A stretch of DNA of 64,000 bases from Sandaracinaceae bacterium (lineage in GTDB: Bacteria; Myxococcota_A; Polyangia; Polyangiales; Sandaracinaceae). This document shows positions 37,505 to 46,025 of the stretch, piece after piece. The notes under the pieces were generated by a model. It did no database searches and had not been told where the DNA came from. It saw only the letters and a program-made list of their open reading frames with translations. Positions within the stretch are counted from its first letter, which is position 1; the number at the start of each line of letters is the position of its first letter. The position numbers and the translations under genes are program-made. Location: NCBI GenBank assembly GCA_019637095.1, contig JAHBWG010000014.1, forward strand, positions 1 to 64,000. Direction: 5' to 3'.

Positions 37505-37838
37505 TCCTGGGGCGGGGTGCTTCGATCCTGGGGCGGGGTGCTTCGCACCCCGCCCGTTTTCGAACGCGGCGGAGCCGCGTTCGACCCCATCGCGGGGCGA
37601 TGGGGCCCCCTCGCCCGACGCCCGTCGCTTCGCGACGGGCTGGGCTCGATCGGATGGGGTCTTGATCCTGGGGCGGGGTGCTTCGCACCCCGCCCGTTTT
37701 CGAACGCGGCGGAGCCGCGTTCGACCCCATCGCGGGACGATGGGGCCCCCTCGCCCGACGCCCGTCGCTTCGCGACGGGCTGGGCTCGATCGGGGTGGCC
37801 CGTCGCCGTCGCTTCGCGACGGGCTGGGCTCGATGGGG
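37504..37838. repeat. Tandem multi-hairpin repeat element (two full and two partial units)
   Basis: This fills most of the 462-bp gap before the VanW gene. Two 130-nt units (37524-37653 and 37664-37793) differ at one base (37597 G, 37737 A). Each carries four stems: GGGCGGGGTGC-TTC-GCACCCCGCCC, CGAACGCGGC-GGA-GCCGCGTTCG, CCCCATCGC-GGG-GCGATGGGG and GCCCGTCGC-TTC-GCGACGGGC, the last nested in an outer GCCC/GGGC pair. A 5' fragment (37504-37523) precedes and a 3' fragment (about 37800-37838) follows. The remaining 37839-37966 holds no gene I can support. Confidence 0.85.
37531..37559 (+). terminator. Probable intrinsic terminator of the OmpA-like gene
   Basis: The first stem of the repeat (11 bp, TTC loop) is followed by GTTTTC, starting 27 nt after the OmpA-like stop. 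A second copy at 37671-37699 has the same layout. The T tract is short (four) but unusual for this GC-rich DNA. Confidence 0.6.
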
Positions 37839-37966
37839 TGATGAGCCGCTGCGGGGACCGTGGCGGCGCTTCGCTTTCGAAGGGTGCATGCGCGGACGAC
37901 GGGTTCTGGGGGATTCTCGGCGGTTCTTGGCCTCCGGCGCGCGGAGCGCGTACCTTCGGGGCTCGG

Positions 37967-39310
37967 ATGACCGCCGCTTCCCTCGCTCGGCCTCGATCGC
38001 CCGCGCGACCCTTGCGCTGGGGCACGCTGGCGGGCGGCTGCGCGATCGTCGCGCTCCTCGGCTACTCGGCCTGGGCGCTCGCGCAGCACGAGGCGAGCTC
38101 GCTCACGGTGGCCGGGGTCGCGCTCCCGGCGGACGGCGATCCCGAGCCGTTCGTCCGGCAGCTCGCGCAGCAGTGGCACGAGACGGAGCTGAGCATCGAC
38201 GCGGGCTCTCAGATCGTGCGCGCCACGCGCCGCGAGATCGGGGCGCGCGTCGACGCGGACGCGGCGGTGGAGCAGGCGCGCGTCGGCCGCGGGCACGCGC
38301 CGATCTGGTCGCGGCTCGCGGCGTTCGCCACGCAGCGGCCGCGCGCGATCGCGTGGTCCAGGGAGGTCTCCACGGAGGAGGTCGCCCGCTTCGTCGAGGA
38401 GCTGCGCGATCGCACGGTCGTCGATCCAGAGCCGCGCGAGCACGACGGCCGCGGCGGCCGCCCGGGCACCGGCCTCAACACCGTCGGCGCGGCGCGCGCG
38501 CTCACCGACGCCTTGCATACCGACGCGCTCGTCGTGCGGCTGCCGGTGCGCCGCGTCGAGGCCCCGGTCGCGCCGGTGCGCTCGGCGCGCACGGCGCTCT
38601 TCACCGAGGTCGTGAGCGCGCACGAGACCCGCTACGCGGGCACCGGTGAGCTCGTCGGGCGCGCGCGCAACATCGAGCTCGCGGCGCAGGCCCTCGACGG
38701 CGAGGTGATCCCGCCGCGCTCGACGTTGTCGTTCAACGACGTGGTCGGCGAGCGCTCGGTCGAGCGCGGGTTCGCGCCGGCGATCGAGCTCGCGCGCGAG
38801 GGCCGCCGCGTCGAGGGCATCGGCGGCGGCGTCTGTCAGGTCGCCGCGACGCTCCACGCGGCCGCGTTCTTCGCGGGCTTCGACATCGTCGAGCACCACC
38901 CGCACACGCGCAACTCGCTCTACATCCCCGCCGGCCTCGACGCGGCGGTGAGCTGGCCGAACAAGGACCTCGTCATCCGCAACACGCACCCGTTCCACGT
39001 GCGCGTCCGCGCGACGGCCTACCGCGGCACGCTGCGCATCGAGCTCATGGGCGCGCGCCGCGCGCCCCGCGTGGAGTGGAACACGCACATCCTGCGGCGC
39101 GACCGGATCACCACGCAGACCGAGTCGGACCCGAACCTCCCGCTCGGGAGCGAGGAGGTGCTCGATCCCGGCGAGGAGGGCTCGGTCATGGAGCGCACGC
39201 GCACGGTGTACTGGGAGCACGCCGCGCGCACCGACACGGTGACGCTGCGCTACCCGATGGTCACGCGGCTCGTGCGCACCGGGCCGCAGAGCGTGCGGGT
39301 GGCGCAGTGA
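37967..39310 (+). CDS. VanW family protein, membrane-anchored
   Basis: A 447-residue protein with one N-terminal transmembrane segment ('LAGGCAIVALLGYSAWALA'). A ~180-residue region resembles the YoaR/PG-binding-4 domains that precede VanW ('SLTVAGVALPADGD', 'ATRREIGARVDADAAVEQA'). The C-terminal VanW domain contains 'PPRSTLSFNDVVGERSVERGFAPA', 'GIGGGVCQVAATLHAAAFFAGFDIVEHHPHT' and 'AVSWPNKDLVIRNTHPFHVRVR'. VanW is named for vancomycin-resistance clusters but its biochemical role is unknown; most relatives are cell-wall-associated. The start is an ATG at 37967. It is followed 58 nt later by the sigma-kinase fusion gene. Nothing here suggests antibiotic resistance. Confidence 0.88.
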   Translation: MTAASLARPRSPARPLRWGTLAGGCAIVALLGYSAWALAQHEASSLTVAGVALPADGDPEPFVRQLAQQWHETELSIDAGSQIVRATRREIGARVDADAAVEQARVGRGHAPIWSRLAAFATQRPRAIAWSREVSTEEVARFVEELRDRTVVDPEPREHDGRGGRPGTGLNTVGAARALTDALHTDALVVRLPVRRVEAPVAPVRSARTALFTEVVSAHETRYAGTGELVGRARNIELAAQALDGEVIPPRSTLSFNDVVGERSVERGFAPAIELAREGRRVEGIGGGVCQVAATLHAAAFFAGFDIVEHHPHTRNSLYIPAGLDAAVSWPNKDLVIRNTHPFHVRVRATAYRGTLRIELMGARRAPRVEWNTHILRRDRITTQTESDPNLPLGSEEVLDPGEEGSVMERTRTVYWEHAARTDTVTLRYPMVTRLVRTGPQSVRVAQ

Positions 39311-39368
39311 CCGGAACTTGCGGCGCGCGCCGATCCGCGCATAGGTTCGACGAGGAGCGCGCGCGAGG

Positions 39369-41333
39369 ATGACCGCCGACCACGCACTGGGCGCCACGAA
39401 GAAGGGCTTCCCGCCCCCTTCGTCGGGGATCCAGCGCCTGCTCACCGCGTCGCAGCGCGGGCTCGGGGCGAAGGTGGCGGGCCGCATCGCGACGCCGGTC
39501 GCCGAGCCGATCCCGCTGGCCGAGCCGGCCCTGCTGCCCGCCGCGCTCGTCGCCCAGAAGGGCGCGCTCGACTCGGTGAAGGTCGCCTTCGCGACGGGCC
39601 TCTACAAGACGAAGGCGGGCGTCCTCGGCAAGCGCCTCTTCGACGAGCACGGGCCGGCGCTGCGCGCCTACCTCACCGTCCAGCTCCGCTCGAGCCACGC
39701 CGCCTCGGAGGCGCTGATGGCGCTCGAGGACGCGGTCGAGCACGGCAGCGCCGAGCAGTTCAAGAAGGGCCCGAGCCAGCGCGCCGCGCTGTTCCTCGCG
39801 GCGCGCAACCACATCGAGACGGAGCGCCTGCTCGGCGATCCGATCGTGGCGCCGATGGCGGCCGTGCCGTGGGAGCCGACGCCGCCCGGCAAGATCGAGG
39901 GGTGGGGCAGGGCGCTCGACGAGATGCGCTTCGGGCTCGGCGAGCGGGAGCACGAGCTCTTGATGCTGCGCCACGCGTGCGGGCTCGAGGACGGGGAGGT
40001 CGCGTACGTCGTCGGCGCGGAGCGCGGCGAGGTGCAGCGCGCGCTCGAGGCCGCGGCCGGCTTCGCGAAGCTCTTGCTCGAGGACGTCTTCGACGAAGAC
40101 CAGATGCCCAAGCTCGCGGACGTGCTCGCGGACGCGTTCCGCGTCATGCCGCCGACGCCCGAGGAGCTCGCCGCGGCGGCCAAGCCCGCGGTCGTGCCGC
40201 TGCCGGAGGGGACGCTCATCGGCAACCGCTACGAGCTCGCGGAGAAGCTCGGCGGCGGCGAGTTCGCGTACGTCTACCGGGCGCGCGACGTGCGCGTCCC
40301 CGGCCACACGGTCGCGCTCAAGCTGCTCCACCGCGTCGCGCGCACGCCGGCGGCGCGCGAGGGCGCGATCCGGGAGCTGTCGCTCATCGCGTCGGCGTTC
40401 CACCCCTCGCTGGTGCAGTTCAAGGACCACGGCTGGTACGAGGACCGCCTCTGGTTCGTGATGCCCTTCTACCAGGGGCGGCTCCTGCTCGATCAGGTCC
40501 GCGAGGCGCCGCTCGCGCTCGACGACGGGCTCGCGCACTTCGAGCGGCTCGCGCGCGGGCTCGCGGCGCTGCACGCCGCGGGCATCCGGCACCAGGACAT
40601 CAAGCCGGAGAACATCTTCCTCGTCACGATGCAGAACGAGGTGCTGCCGATCCTGCTCGACCTCGGGGTCGCGGCGCCGAGCGGCGAGATGGCCCTCGCG
40701 GGCACGCCGATGTACTTCCCGCCGGAGGTCGCCGGCCGCATCTTCGACGAGGCGCACCCGGTGCCCCTGACCGCGAAGGCCGACGTGTTCGCGCTCGCGC
40801 TCTCGCTGTTGCACTCGATCGAGGAGCCCGACCTGAGCGAGCTCGAGGGCGTCGAGGTCGACGCGTTCCTGAAGAAGCGCGCGGAGCACGGGCCGCCCGG
40901 GCCTCGTCGTCCCGAGCACGCCTTCTTGACGCCCCAGTTCGAGCGCTGGCTCGCGCGCGATCCGGCGGCGCGTCCGAGCGCGGTGGAGCTCGCCGAGGAG
41001 ATCGCGGCGATCCGCGCCTCGCGCGGGGGCACGGTCACGCGCCGCACGTTCGCGGTGCCGGCCGGCCTCGTCTCGGCGGCGACCTTCGCCGCCGTCGTCG
41101 GCTTGTTGCTCCTCACCGCGCTCGTGACGGACACGCCTGCGCGCACGATCCACGTCACCGCGGGCGCGGCCCCGGCCGCCGCGGCGGTGGCCGAGCCGGC
41201 CGACGAGAGCGAGCGCGCGCGCCTCCTCCGGCAGCGGCTCGAGACGGAGGAGCGCCGCGTCCTCGAGCTCGAGGAGGAGCTGACGAACCTCCGCCGGCGC
41301 GAGCTGGGCCTCGCTCCCCGCAACGCTCGTTGA
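39369..41333 (+). CDS. Fusion of sigma-70-like region with atypical Ser/Thr kinase and membrane anchor
   Basis: A 654-residue protein. Residues ~90-240 look like sigma-70 regions: 'LRAYLTVQLRSSHAASEALMALEDAVEHG' (region-2-like) and 'RFGLGEREHELLMLRHACGLEDGEVAYVVGAERGEVQRALE' (region-4 helix-turn-helix-like). Residues ~285-550 are a protein kinase fold with 'LGGGEFAYVYRA' and Lys318 ('VALKLL'). The catalytic loop reads 'HQDIKPENI' (408-416, Arg replaced by Gln) and the metal motif reads DLG (431-433) instead of DFG. 'AGTPMYFPPEVAG' follows. A transmembrane helix (~560-583) and a C-terminal coiled coil ('LRQRLETEERRVLELEEELTNLRRRE') end the protein. It could be active; HQD kinases lack the RD-type activation-loop contact. 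The start is an ATG at 39369. Confidence 0.8.
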   Translation: MTADHALGATKKGFPPPSSGIQRLLTASQRGLGAKVAGRIATPVAEPIPLAEPALLPAALVAQKGALDSVKVAFATGLYKTKAGVLGKRLFDEHGPALRAYLTVQLRSSHAASEALMALEDAVEHGSAEQFKKGPSQRAALFLAARNHIETERLLGDPIVAPMAAVPWEPTPPGKIEGWGRALDEMRFGLGEREHELLMLRHACGLEDGEVAYVVGAERGEVQRALEAAAGFAKLLLEDVFDEDQMPKLADVLADAFRVMPPTPEELAAAAKPAVVPLPEGTLIGNRYELAEKLGGGEFAYVYRARDVRVPGHTVALKLLHRVARTPAAREGAIRELSLIASAFHPSLVQFKDHGWYEDRLWFVMPFYQGRLLLDQVREAPLALDDGLAHFERLARGLAALHAAGIRHQDIKPENIFLVTMQNEVLPILLDLGVAAPSGEMALAGTPMYFPPEVAGRIFDEAHPVPLTAKADVFALALSLLHSIEEPDLSELEGVEVDAFLKKRAEHGPPGPRRPEHAFLTPQFERWLARDPAARPSAVELAEEIAAIRASRGGTVTRRTFAVPAGLVSAATFAAVVGLLLLTALVTDTPARTIHVTAGAAPAAAAVAEPADESERARLLRQRLETEERRVLELEEELTNLRRRELGLAPRNAR

Positions 41334-41352
41334 CGCGCGGGGAGCCGCGCCT

Positions 41353-43134
41353 TCACTCCTTCTTGACGAGCCCCGCGTCGAAGCCGAGGCCGACGCTCGC
41401 GATGCCGCCCTCGTCGTCGGGCCGCTTGGCCGGCGCGACGTTCGCGACCGCGCCGGCGCTCGGCTTGGGGGCCGCGCTCGGGCCGCCGTCCTCGGGGGCC
41501 GGCACGCTCCAGCCGAGCGCGAGCGGGAAGGAGATGTCGAGCGGGATCGACGCGACGCGCGGGTTCGCGCGCGAGTGCACGACGACGTGCGCCTCGCCCT
41601 CGATGTTCGTCACGGCCGCGCGCACGTGCGCCCACTCCTCCTGGCCGGGGAACAGGAACACGCTCGCCGCGCTCGTGAAGATGTCGTTCGCGGTCGCGCT
41701 GTTGCAGCCCTCGGGGAGCTGCGCCTTCACCCACGTCGCGAAGCGGACGATCCGCCCCGTGAGGATCTGCGCGGGGAGCGGCACGACGTCCTTGGCGCCG
41801 CGCACGCAGACCGCCTTGGCCAGGACGATCGCGTCGCTGTTCTTCGCGCTGCCGAGCCCGAGCACGCCGTTCTTCGCGAGCACGTCCGCGGGCGCGATCG
41901 CGTAGAACGCCTCCGTCGGCGCCGCGGTGTCGGCGTAGCGGCCGCCCTTGATCACGTGCGTGGCGGGCGCGCTCACCGAGCCCGTCTTGCCGAAGATCTG
42001 GGCGAAGCCGCCGCTCGCCGCGTACGAGCGCGCGAGCATCGTCGCGAGGCCCCACACGCCCGAGCCGAAGCAGGTGCGCGCCGCCGCGCCGGCGCCCTCC
42101 GTGTGCAGCGCGACGCGGTTGGCGACCGCGCAGAGCCAGCGCGTCGACTCGCGCAGGCGCAGCTCGTCCCACTTCGCGGCCCACTCCGGGAGCTCGTCGT
42201 TGCGCGCGTGCTCGAGCGCCTCGAACGCCTCGGGCAGGTCCTGTGGGTGGTCGGCGCCGAACAGGCTCGGCGGCACGCCGACGACGATCGGGATCAGCTC
42301 GCCCTCGCCGAGGTCCGCGAGCTCGGCGAGCACGTCGGTCGCCCCGATCTCGAACGGGATGAAGATGCACTCGGGCTCGTCGATGTCCTCGCCGCGCTCG
42401 CGGCTCGCGATGTCCTCGATGAGGTGCTCCTCGTCGGTCTCGAGCAGCACCACGTCCATCTTCGCGTCCTTGGGGCACTGCGTGACGAGGAAGCGCACGC
42501 CGCGCCACGCCTCCTCGACCGCGCGCACCTCGGGGCTCGTCAGCACCTCGCGGGCCATCGCCCACGTCGCCTCCTCCACGAGGTCGCGGAGCTGGCGCGC
42601 GCTCGGCTTCGCCGACTTCTTCGCCGACGAGGTCGCCCGCACGAACATGCTGATCGCGCTCTTCGCGGTCTTCTCCTGGACGGCGGCCTTCTCGAAGATC
42701 GCGTCCGGGTCTCCGCTCGCCGCGCCGCTCGGCGCGGGCGCGGCGGGCGCCTCGGTCCCCTCGAGCAGCGCGCGCGCCGCCTCGAAGAGCTTGCCCTCGC
42801 CGAGCACGCCGCGCACCGCGTCGGGCGTCGGGTCCTTGAGCTGCGCGACGGCCTCGCCCTTCTTCGCGAGCTCCGCCAGCTGCGGCACCGCGGAGACGAC
42901 GTGCTTGAGCGTCAGCGCCTTCAGCGAGTCGATCGCCAGCGTCACGGGGATCGTGTCGCCCGCGCCGACCGCGTCGGGGATCTTCGCCGTCACCGAGAGG
43001 CCGCGCTTCTCGAGGACCTCGTTGAAGTCCGCGCGGTTGAGGGTGAGGGTCTTGCCCCGCGCGCCGAGGCCGAACGACCCCGCCACGAGCCAGTGGACCT
43101 GCGCTTCGCCCCGATCTTCGATTTCTCCCGCCAC
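41353..43134 (-). CDS. Type VI secretion sheath-like fusion (TssB-like + TssC-like)
   Basis: A 593-residue protein (GTG start with AGGGAG ribosome site). Residues ~15-125 resemble TssB/VipA: 'FNEVLEKRGLSVTAKIPDAVGAGDTIPVTLAIDSLKALTLKHVVSAVPQLAELAKKG'. An Ala/Pro linker follows. Residues ~180-530 resemble TssC/VipB: 'WAMAREVLTSPEVRAVEEAWRGVRFLVTQ', 'GDYEFG'-like 'IPFEIGATDVLAELA', 'GVWGLATMLARSYAASGGFAQIFG' and 'APTEAFYAIAPADVLAKNGVLGLGSAKNSDAI'. In normal T6SS the two sheath proteins are separate. No other T6SS, phage-tail or eCIS gene is present within 20 kb. It is convergent with the sigma-kinase gene, 19 bp apart. The assignment is by motif reading and the TssB part is the weaker half. Confidence 0.65.
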   Translation of the reverse strand: MAGEIEDRGEAQVHWLVAGSFGLGARGKTLTLNRADFNEVLEKRGLSVTAKIPDAVGAGDTIPVTLAIDSLKALTLKHVVSAVPQLAELAKKGEAVAQLKDPTPDAVRGVLGEGKLFEAARALLEGTEAPAAPAPSGAASGDPDAIFEKAAVQEKTAKSAISMFVRATSSAKKSAKPSARQLRDLVEEATWAMAREVLTSPEVRAVEEAWRGVRFLVTQCPKDAKMDVVLLETDEEHLIEDIASRERGEDIDEPECIFIPFEIGATDVLAELADLGEGELIPIVVGVPPSLFGADHPQDLPEAFEALEHARNDELPEWAAKWDELRLRESTRWLCAVANRVALHTEGAGAAARTCFGSGVWGLATMLARSYAASGGFAQIFGKTGSVSAPATHVIKGGRYADTAAPTEAFYAIAPADVLAKNGVLGLGSAKNSDAIVLAKAVCVRGAKDVVPLPAQILTGRIVRFATWVKAQLPEGCNSATANDIFTSAASVFLFPGQEEWAHVRAAVTNIEGEAHVVVHSRANPRVASIPLDISFPLALGWSVPAPEDGGPSAAPKPSAGAVANVAPAKRPDDEGGIASVGLGFDAGLVKKE

Positions 43135-43259
43135 GCCTGGCTCCCTTCCGCTCGACGAAGAAGGCCGGAGGCGGCGTCGCTCGCGGACGTCGGCTCCCGG
43201 CCGGAGCGGCAGTGTCCACGATCTCCCCTGCGCTCTGCAATGGGAGAAGGGTGGGGAGC

Positions 43260-44384
43260 TCAGCGCGCCCGGGGCGTCGCGGACTGGCTCGTCCTGCCCT
43301 GCTGGCCTTGCTGGCCTTGCTGGCCTTGCTGCCCGGGCGTCGGCTGGTCGGGGGACTCGCCGATGGGGAGCTGCGTCGAGCCGTGCGCGCGCAGCGCGCG
43401 CTCGAAGAGCGGCAGCCCGCTCGACTGCATGCCCCCGCGCTGAAGGAGCAGCACGCGCTGCGAGTCGGTCGTGCGGAACAGGCGCGCGGGCCGTCCGGGA
43501 TCGCGCGGGTCGCGGTCCTCGATCGTGACCTGCTCGTTGATCACCACCGCGCCGCCGCGGAACTCCATCGAGCCCGCGAGGCGGAAGCGGCGCTCCCAGC
43601 CGTTGACGAGCGCGATGTTGCGCTCGCGCTGGAGCCAGACCTGGTTGGAGCCGAGGCAGTCGCCGTCGGCGTTGCGCACCTCGGGCGTCATGAGCTGGTC
43701 GCCGACGAGCGGCAGGATGCGCGCGTAGCGCATGCACCCTTGCTCTCGCTCCTCTTCGCCGGTGGCCTGGCCGTCGGCGACGTTGGCGGGCGGCGCCTCG
43801 TCCTCGGACTCCTCGTCTTCGGGCGGGCAGCGCTCGCCGTCCGCGACGAGGAACTCCTGGCCGCCGCTCTCCCGCAGCCGCAGCCGCGCCCGCGTGCGCG
43901 GCAGGCGCAGCGTGCCGATCGCGCGGATCGCGACGCCCTCGGGCGAGCGCACGCCGAGCATCACCGGACCGAATCCGTCGCCGTCCTCGAAGTGGTGCGT
44001 GATCACCCAGACGGGCTTGCGCGCGACCGTGTCGCTGCGGCCGACCACCACCGACTCTTCGGTGAGCGGCTGCGCCTGCGGCGCCGGCTCGTCGTCGGGC
44101 TCGTGCACCCGGCACGCTCGGTCGGTCGCGACCCAGCGGATCTCGTCGCCGACGCAGTTCTGCGTGGAGGTGCCTCCCTCGCGGTAGTTGCGGACGACGA
44201 GCTCCGCCCACTCCGTCGCGCGCAGGTTGCGCACCATGCCGCCGTCGGGGACGGGGTGGTGCGCGTAGCAGGCCGGCGGCGTGTCTTCGGGCGTGTCCGA
44301 TCCGCCGCACGCGAACGCGACGAACGTCGCCGAGACGACCACGAGGCCGGGTCCCAGGAGGTACGTGGGCAGAGAGCGGGACAT
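43260..44384 (-). CDS. Lipoprotein of unknown function with QQG-repeat tail
   Basis: A 374-residue predicted lipoprotein; the signal segment 'LGPGLVVVSATFVAFAC' ends in a lipobox followed by GGSDTPED. The mature part has several cysteines ('PACYAHHPV', 'TQNCVGDEIRW', 'RACRVHEPD', 'ERCPPEDEE', 'QGCMRYARI', 'GDCLGSNQVW') and beta-type segments ('RKPVWVITHHFED', 'FRGGAVVINEQVTIEDRD'). The C-terminus carries four QQG triplets and a Ser/Thr/Arg tail, encoded by 9-nt tandem repeats near 43301-43330. No family is recognised. It lies upstream of the sheath-like gene on the same strand with ~125 bp between, so co-transcription is possible but not obvious. Confidence 0.7.
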   Translation of the reverse strand: MSRSLPTYLLGPGLVVVSATFVAFACGGSDTPEDTPPACYAHHPVPDGGMVRNLRATEWAELVVRNYREGGTSTQNCVGDEIRWVATDRACRVHEPDDEPAPQAQPLTEESVVVGRSDTVARKPVWVITHHFEDGDGFGPVMLGVRSPEGVAIRAIGTLRLPRTRARLRLRESGGQEFLVADGERCPPEDEESEDEAPPANVADGQATGEEEREQGCMRYARILPLVGDQLMTPEVRNADGDCLGSNQVWLQRERNIALVNGWERRFRLAGSMEFRGGAVVINEQVTIEDRDPRDPGRPARLFRTTDSQRVLLLQRGGMQSSGLPLFERALRAHGSTQLPIGESPDQPTPGQQGQQGQQGQQGRTSQSATPRAR

Positions 44385-44552
44385 GGGCGAGAGTCTACCG
44401 ACCGGTGAGGAGTGCGAGGAAGAAAGCGGCGGACGGCCGCCGGACCGACCGTGCTCGTCTCACAATCCCGCCCCGCGCGCAACTCGGGCGCGCGCCCCCG
44501 AACGGGGACCGTACGTCCCGGCGCTGCTCGCCGAGGGGCCCCCGCCGGGCGC

Positions 44553-46025
44553 TCACCGGCCCTCGCGAGGGCGGACCACCTCGATCGTGCCGAGCCCGGC
44601 GGCCTCGATCGCGCCGAGGTGCTCGGGCCGCACGACGAGCAAGAGGGGCGCGCGATCGGGCCGCAGCCAGGCGCGCGCCGCCGCCTCGACCGCGCGCTCG
44701 TCGAGCGCGTCGATGCGCCGCAGGACGTCGCCCGTCGCGCCCGGTTCTTGTCCGATCTGGATGCGCCGCGCGATCGCGTGGGCGAGGCCCAGCGAGCTGT
44801 CGAGCCGCGCGAGGAGCAGCTCGCGCGCGCGCGCCTTCGCGATCGCCAGCTCGCCTGCCTCGACGCCGCCGCGCTCGCCGCGCACCCGCCGCACCTCGGC
44901 GAGCATCGCGTCGAGCACCGCGCGCGTGTACGGCGGATCGACGGCGGTCTCCATCTCGATCGCGCCTTCGGTCGCGCTCGCGCCGAAGCGCGCGTGGAAG
45001 CCGTAGCTCGCGCCCGTGCGCTCGCGCACCGCGAGGTTGAGGCGTGACGCGAACATCCCGCCGAGCAGCTGCTCGAGCACGAGGAACGCGGCGTAGTCGG
45101 GGTGGGGGAAGGGCGGCGCGCGCTCGACGAGGCGCAGGTACGCGCGCAGCGCCGGCCGCACGACGACGCGGGCGCGCGGCTCGCTCGGGTCGGCGAGCCG
45201 CGGCGGCACGAGCTCGGGGCCGCTCGATGGCGCGGGCCGCGCCGGCCACGCCCCGAACACCTGGCCGAGGAAGGGCAGCACGAGCTGCGGCTCCACGTCG
45301 CCGGTCACGACGAGCGCGCTGCGGCTCGGATCGAGCAGGTCCGCGTGGCGCGCGGCGAGCGCCTCGACGTCGAGCGTCGCGAGCGCGGCGAGGCGCGCTC
45401 GGGTGCCCTCCGCGCGCGGATCGCTCGCGTGGTAGAGGAGCGAGGGCGCGCGGTCGTCGAGCAGCCCGGCCGCGCCGGCGAGCTCGAGCTCCGCGCGATC
45501 CGAGTACGACTCCACGCGGCGCGCGAGGTCCTCGGGGCGGAACGCGGGCTCGCGCAGCGTGCGATCGAGCGCGCGCACGAAGCGCGGCAGCTCCTCGCGC
45601 GGCATCGTGTCCGAGAGGCGGATCCCCACCGCGCCGAGCTCGAGCGCGGGCGCGAAGCCCTCGCGCGAGAGCAGGTCGTCGACGACCTCTCGATCGGCGC
45701 CCGTGGCCCGCAACATCAGGTGCGCCATCCACTCCGTCACGACCGCCGGCGCGCGCCGGTCCCAGCGCGGCGTCGCCGCGCTCACGAACGCGACCGACGC
45801 GACGCCGTTGGGCTCGCCGCGCGCGATCACGAGGCGGAAGCCGTTCGGGAGCGTGTAGCGCGTCAGCCGCAGCGCGAGCGGCGCCTCCTCCCAGCGTCCC
45901 TCGGGCGGCGGCGGCAGCGCGGCGGCCGGCGTGCCGACGAGCGGCTCGTGCGGCGGCGGGATCGGCGCGCGCAGCGTGCAGCTCGAGAGCGCCGTGGCGA
46001 GCGCGAGCGCGAGCGCCCGGCTCAC
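44553..46025 (-). CDS. M16-family peptidase homologue, probably inactive subunit
   Basis: A 490-residue M16 protein with a lipobox-like signal ('LALALATALSSC'). It has the double M16 layout: an N-terminal half beginning 'TRYTLPNGFRLVIARGEPNGVASVAFVS' and a C-terminal half with 'VERAPPFPHPDYAAFLVLEQLLGGMFASRLNLAVRERTGASYGFHARFG'. The zinc-binding HxxEH is missing; the aligned stretch is 'VVTEWMAHLMLRATG'. Such catalytically dead partners pair with an active M16 subunit, which is exactly what the upstream gene encodes. The GTG start overlaps that gene's stop by 4 nt (GTGA). The 'ERTGASYG' R/Y motif of the C-terminal half, used for peptide binding, is intact. Probable location is the periplasm or outer membrane. 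Confidence 0.85.
   Translation of the reverse strand: MSRALALALATALSSCTLRAPIPPPHEPLVGTPAAALPPPPEGRWEEAPLALRLTRYTLPNGFRLVIARGEPNGVASVAFVSAATPRWDRRAPAVVTEWMAHLMLRATGADREVVDDLLSREGFAPALELGAVGIRLSDTMPREELPRFVRALDRTLREPAFRPEDLARRVESYSDRAELELAGAAGLLDDRAPSLLYHASDPRAEGTRARLAALATLDVEALAARHADLLDPSRSALVVTGDVEPQLVLPFLGQVFGAWPARPAPSSGPELVPPRLADPSEPRARVVVRPALRAYLRLVERAPPFPHPDYAAFLVLEQLLGGMFASRLNLAVRERTGASYGFHARFGASATEGAIEMETAVDPPYTRAVLDAMLAEVRRVRGERGGVEAGELAIAKARARELLLARLDSSLGLAHAIARRIQIGQEPGATGDVLRRIDALDERAVEAAARAWLRPDRAPLLLVVRPEHLGAIEAAGLGTIEVVRPREGR

Noticed and set aside
37967-39310. VanW protein as a vancomycin-resistance determinant
   Set aside because: No vanHAX, vanS or vanR genes are nearby. VanW-domain proteins are widespread and their name is historical.
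44553-46025. M16 gene without zinc motif as a pseudogene
   Set aside because: The frame is full length, overlaps the active partner's stop and keeps the C-terminal substrate motif, matching known inactive partner subunits.
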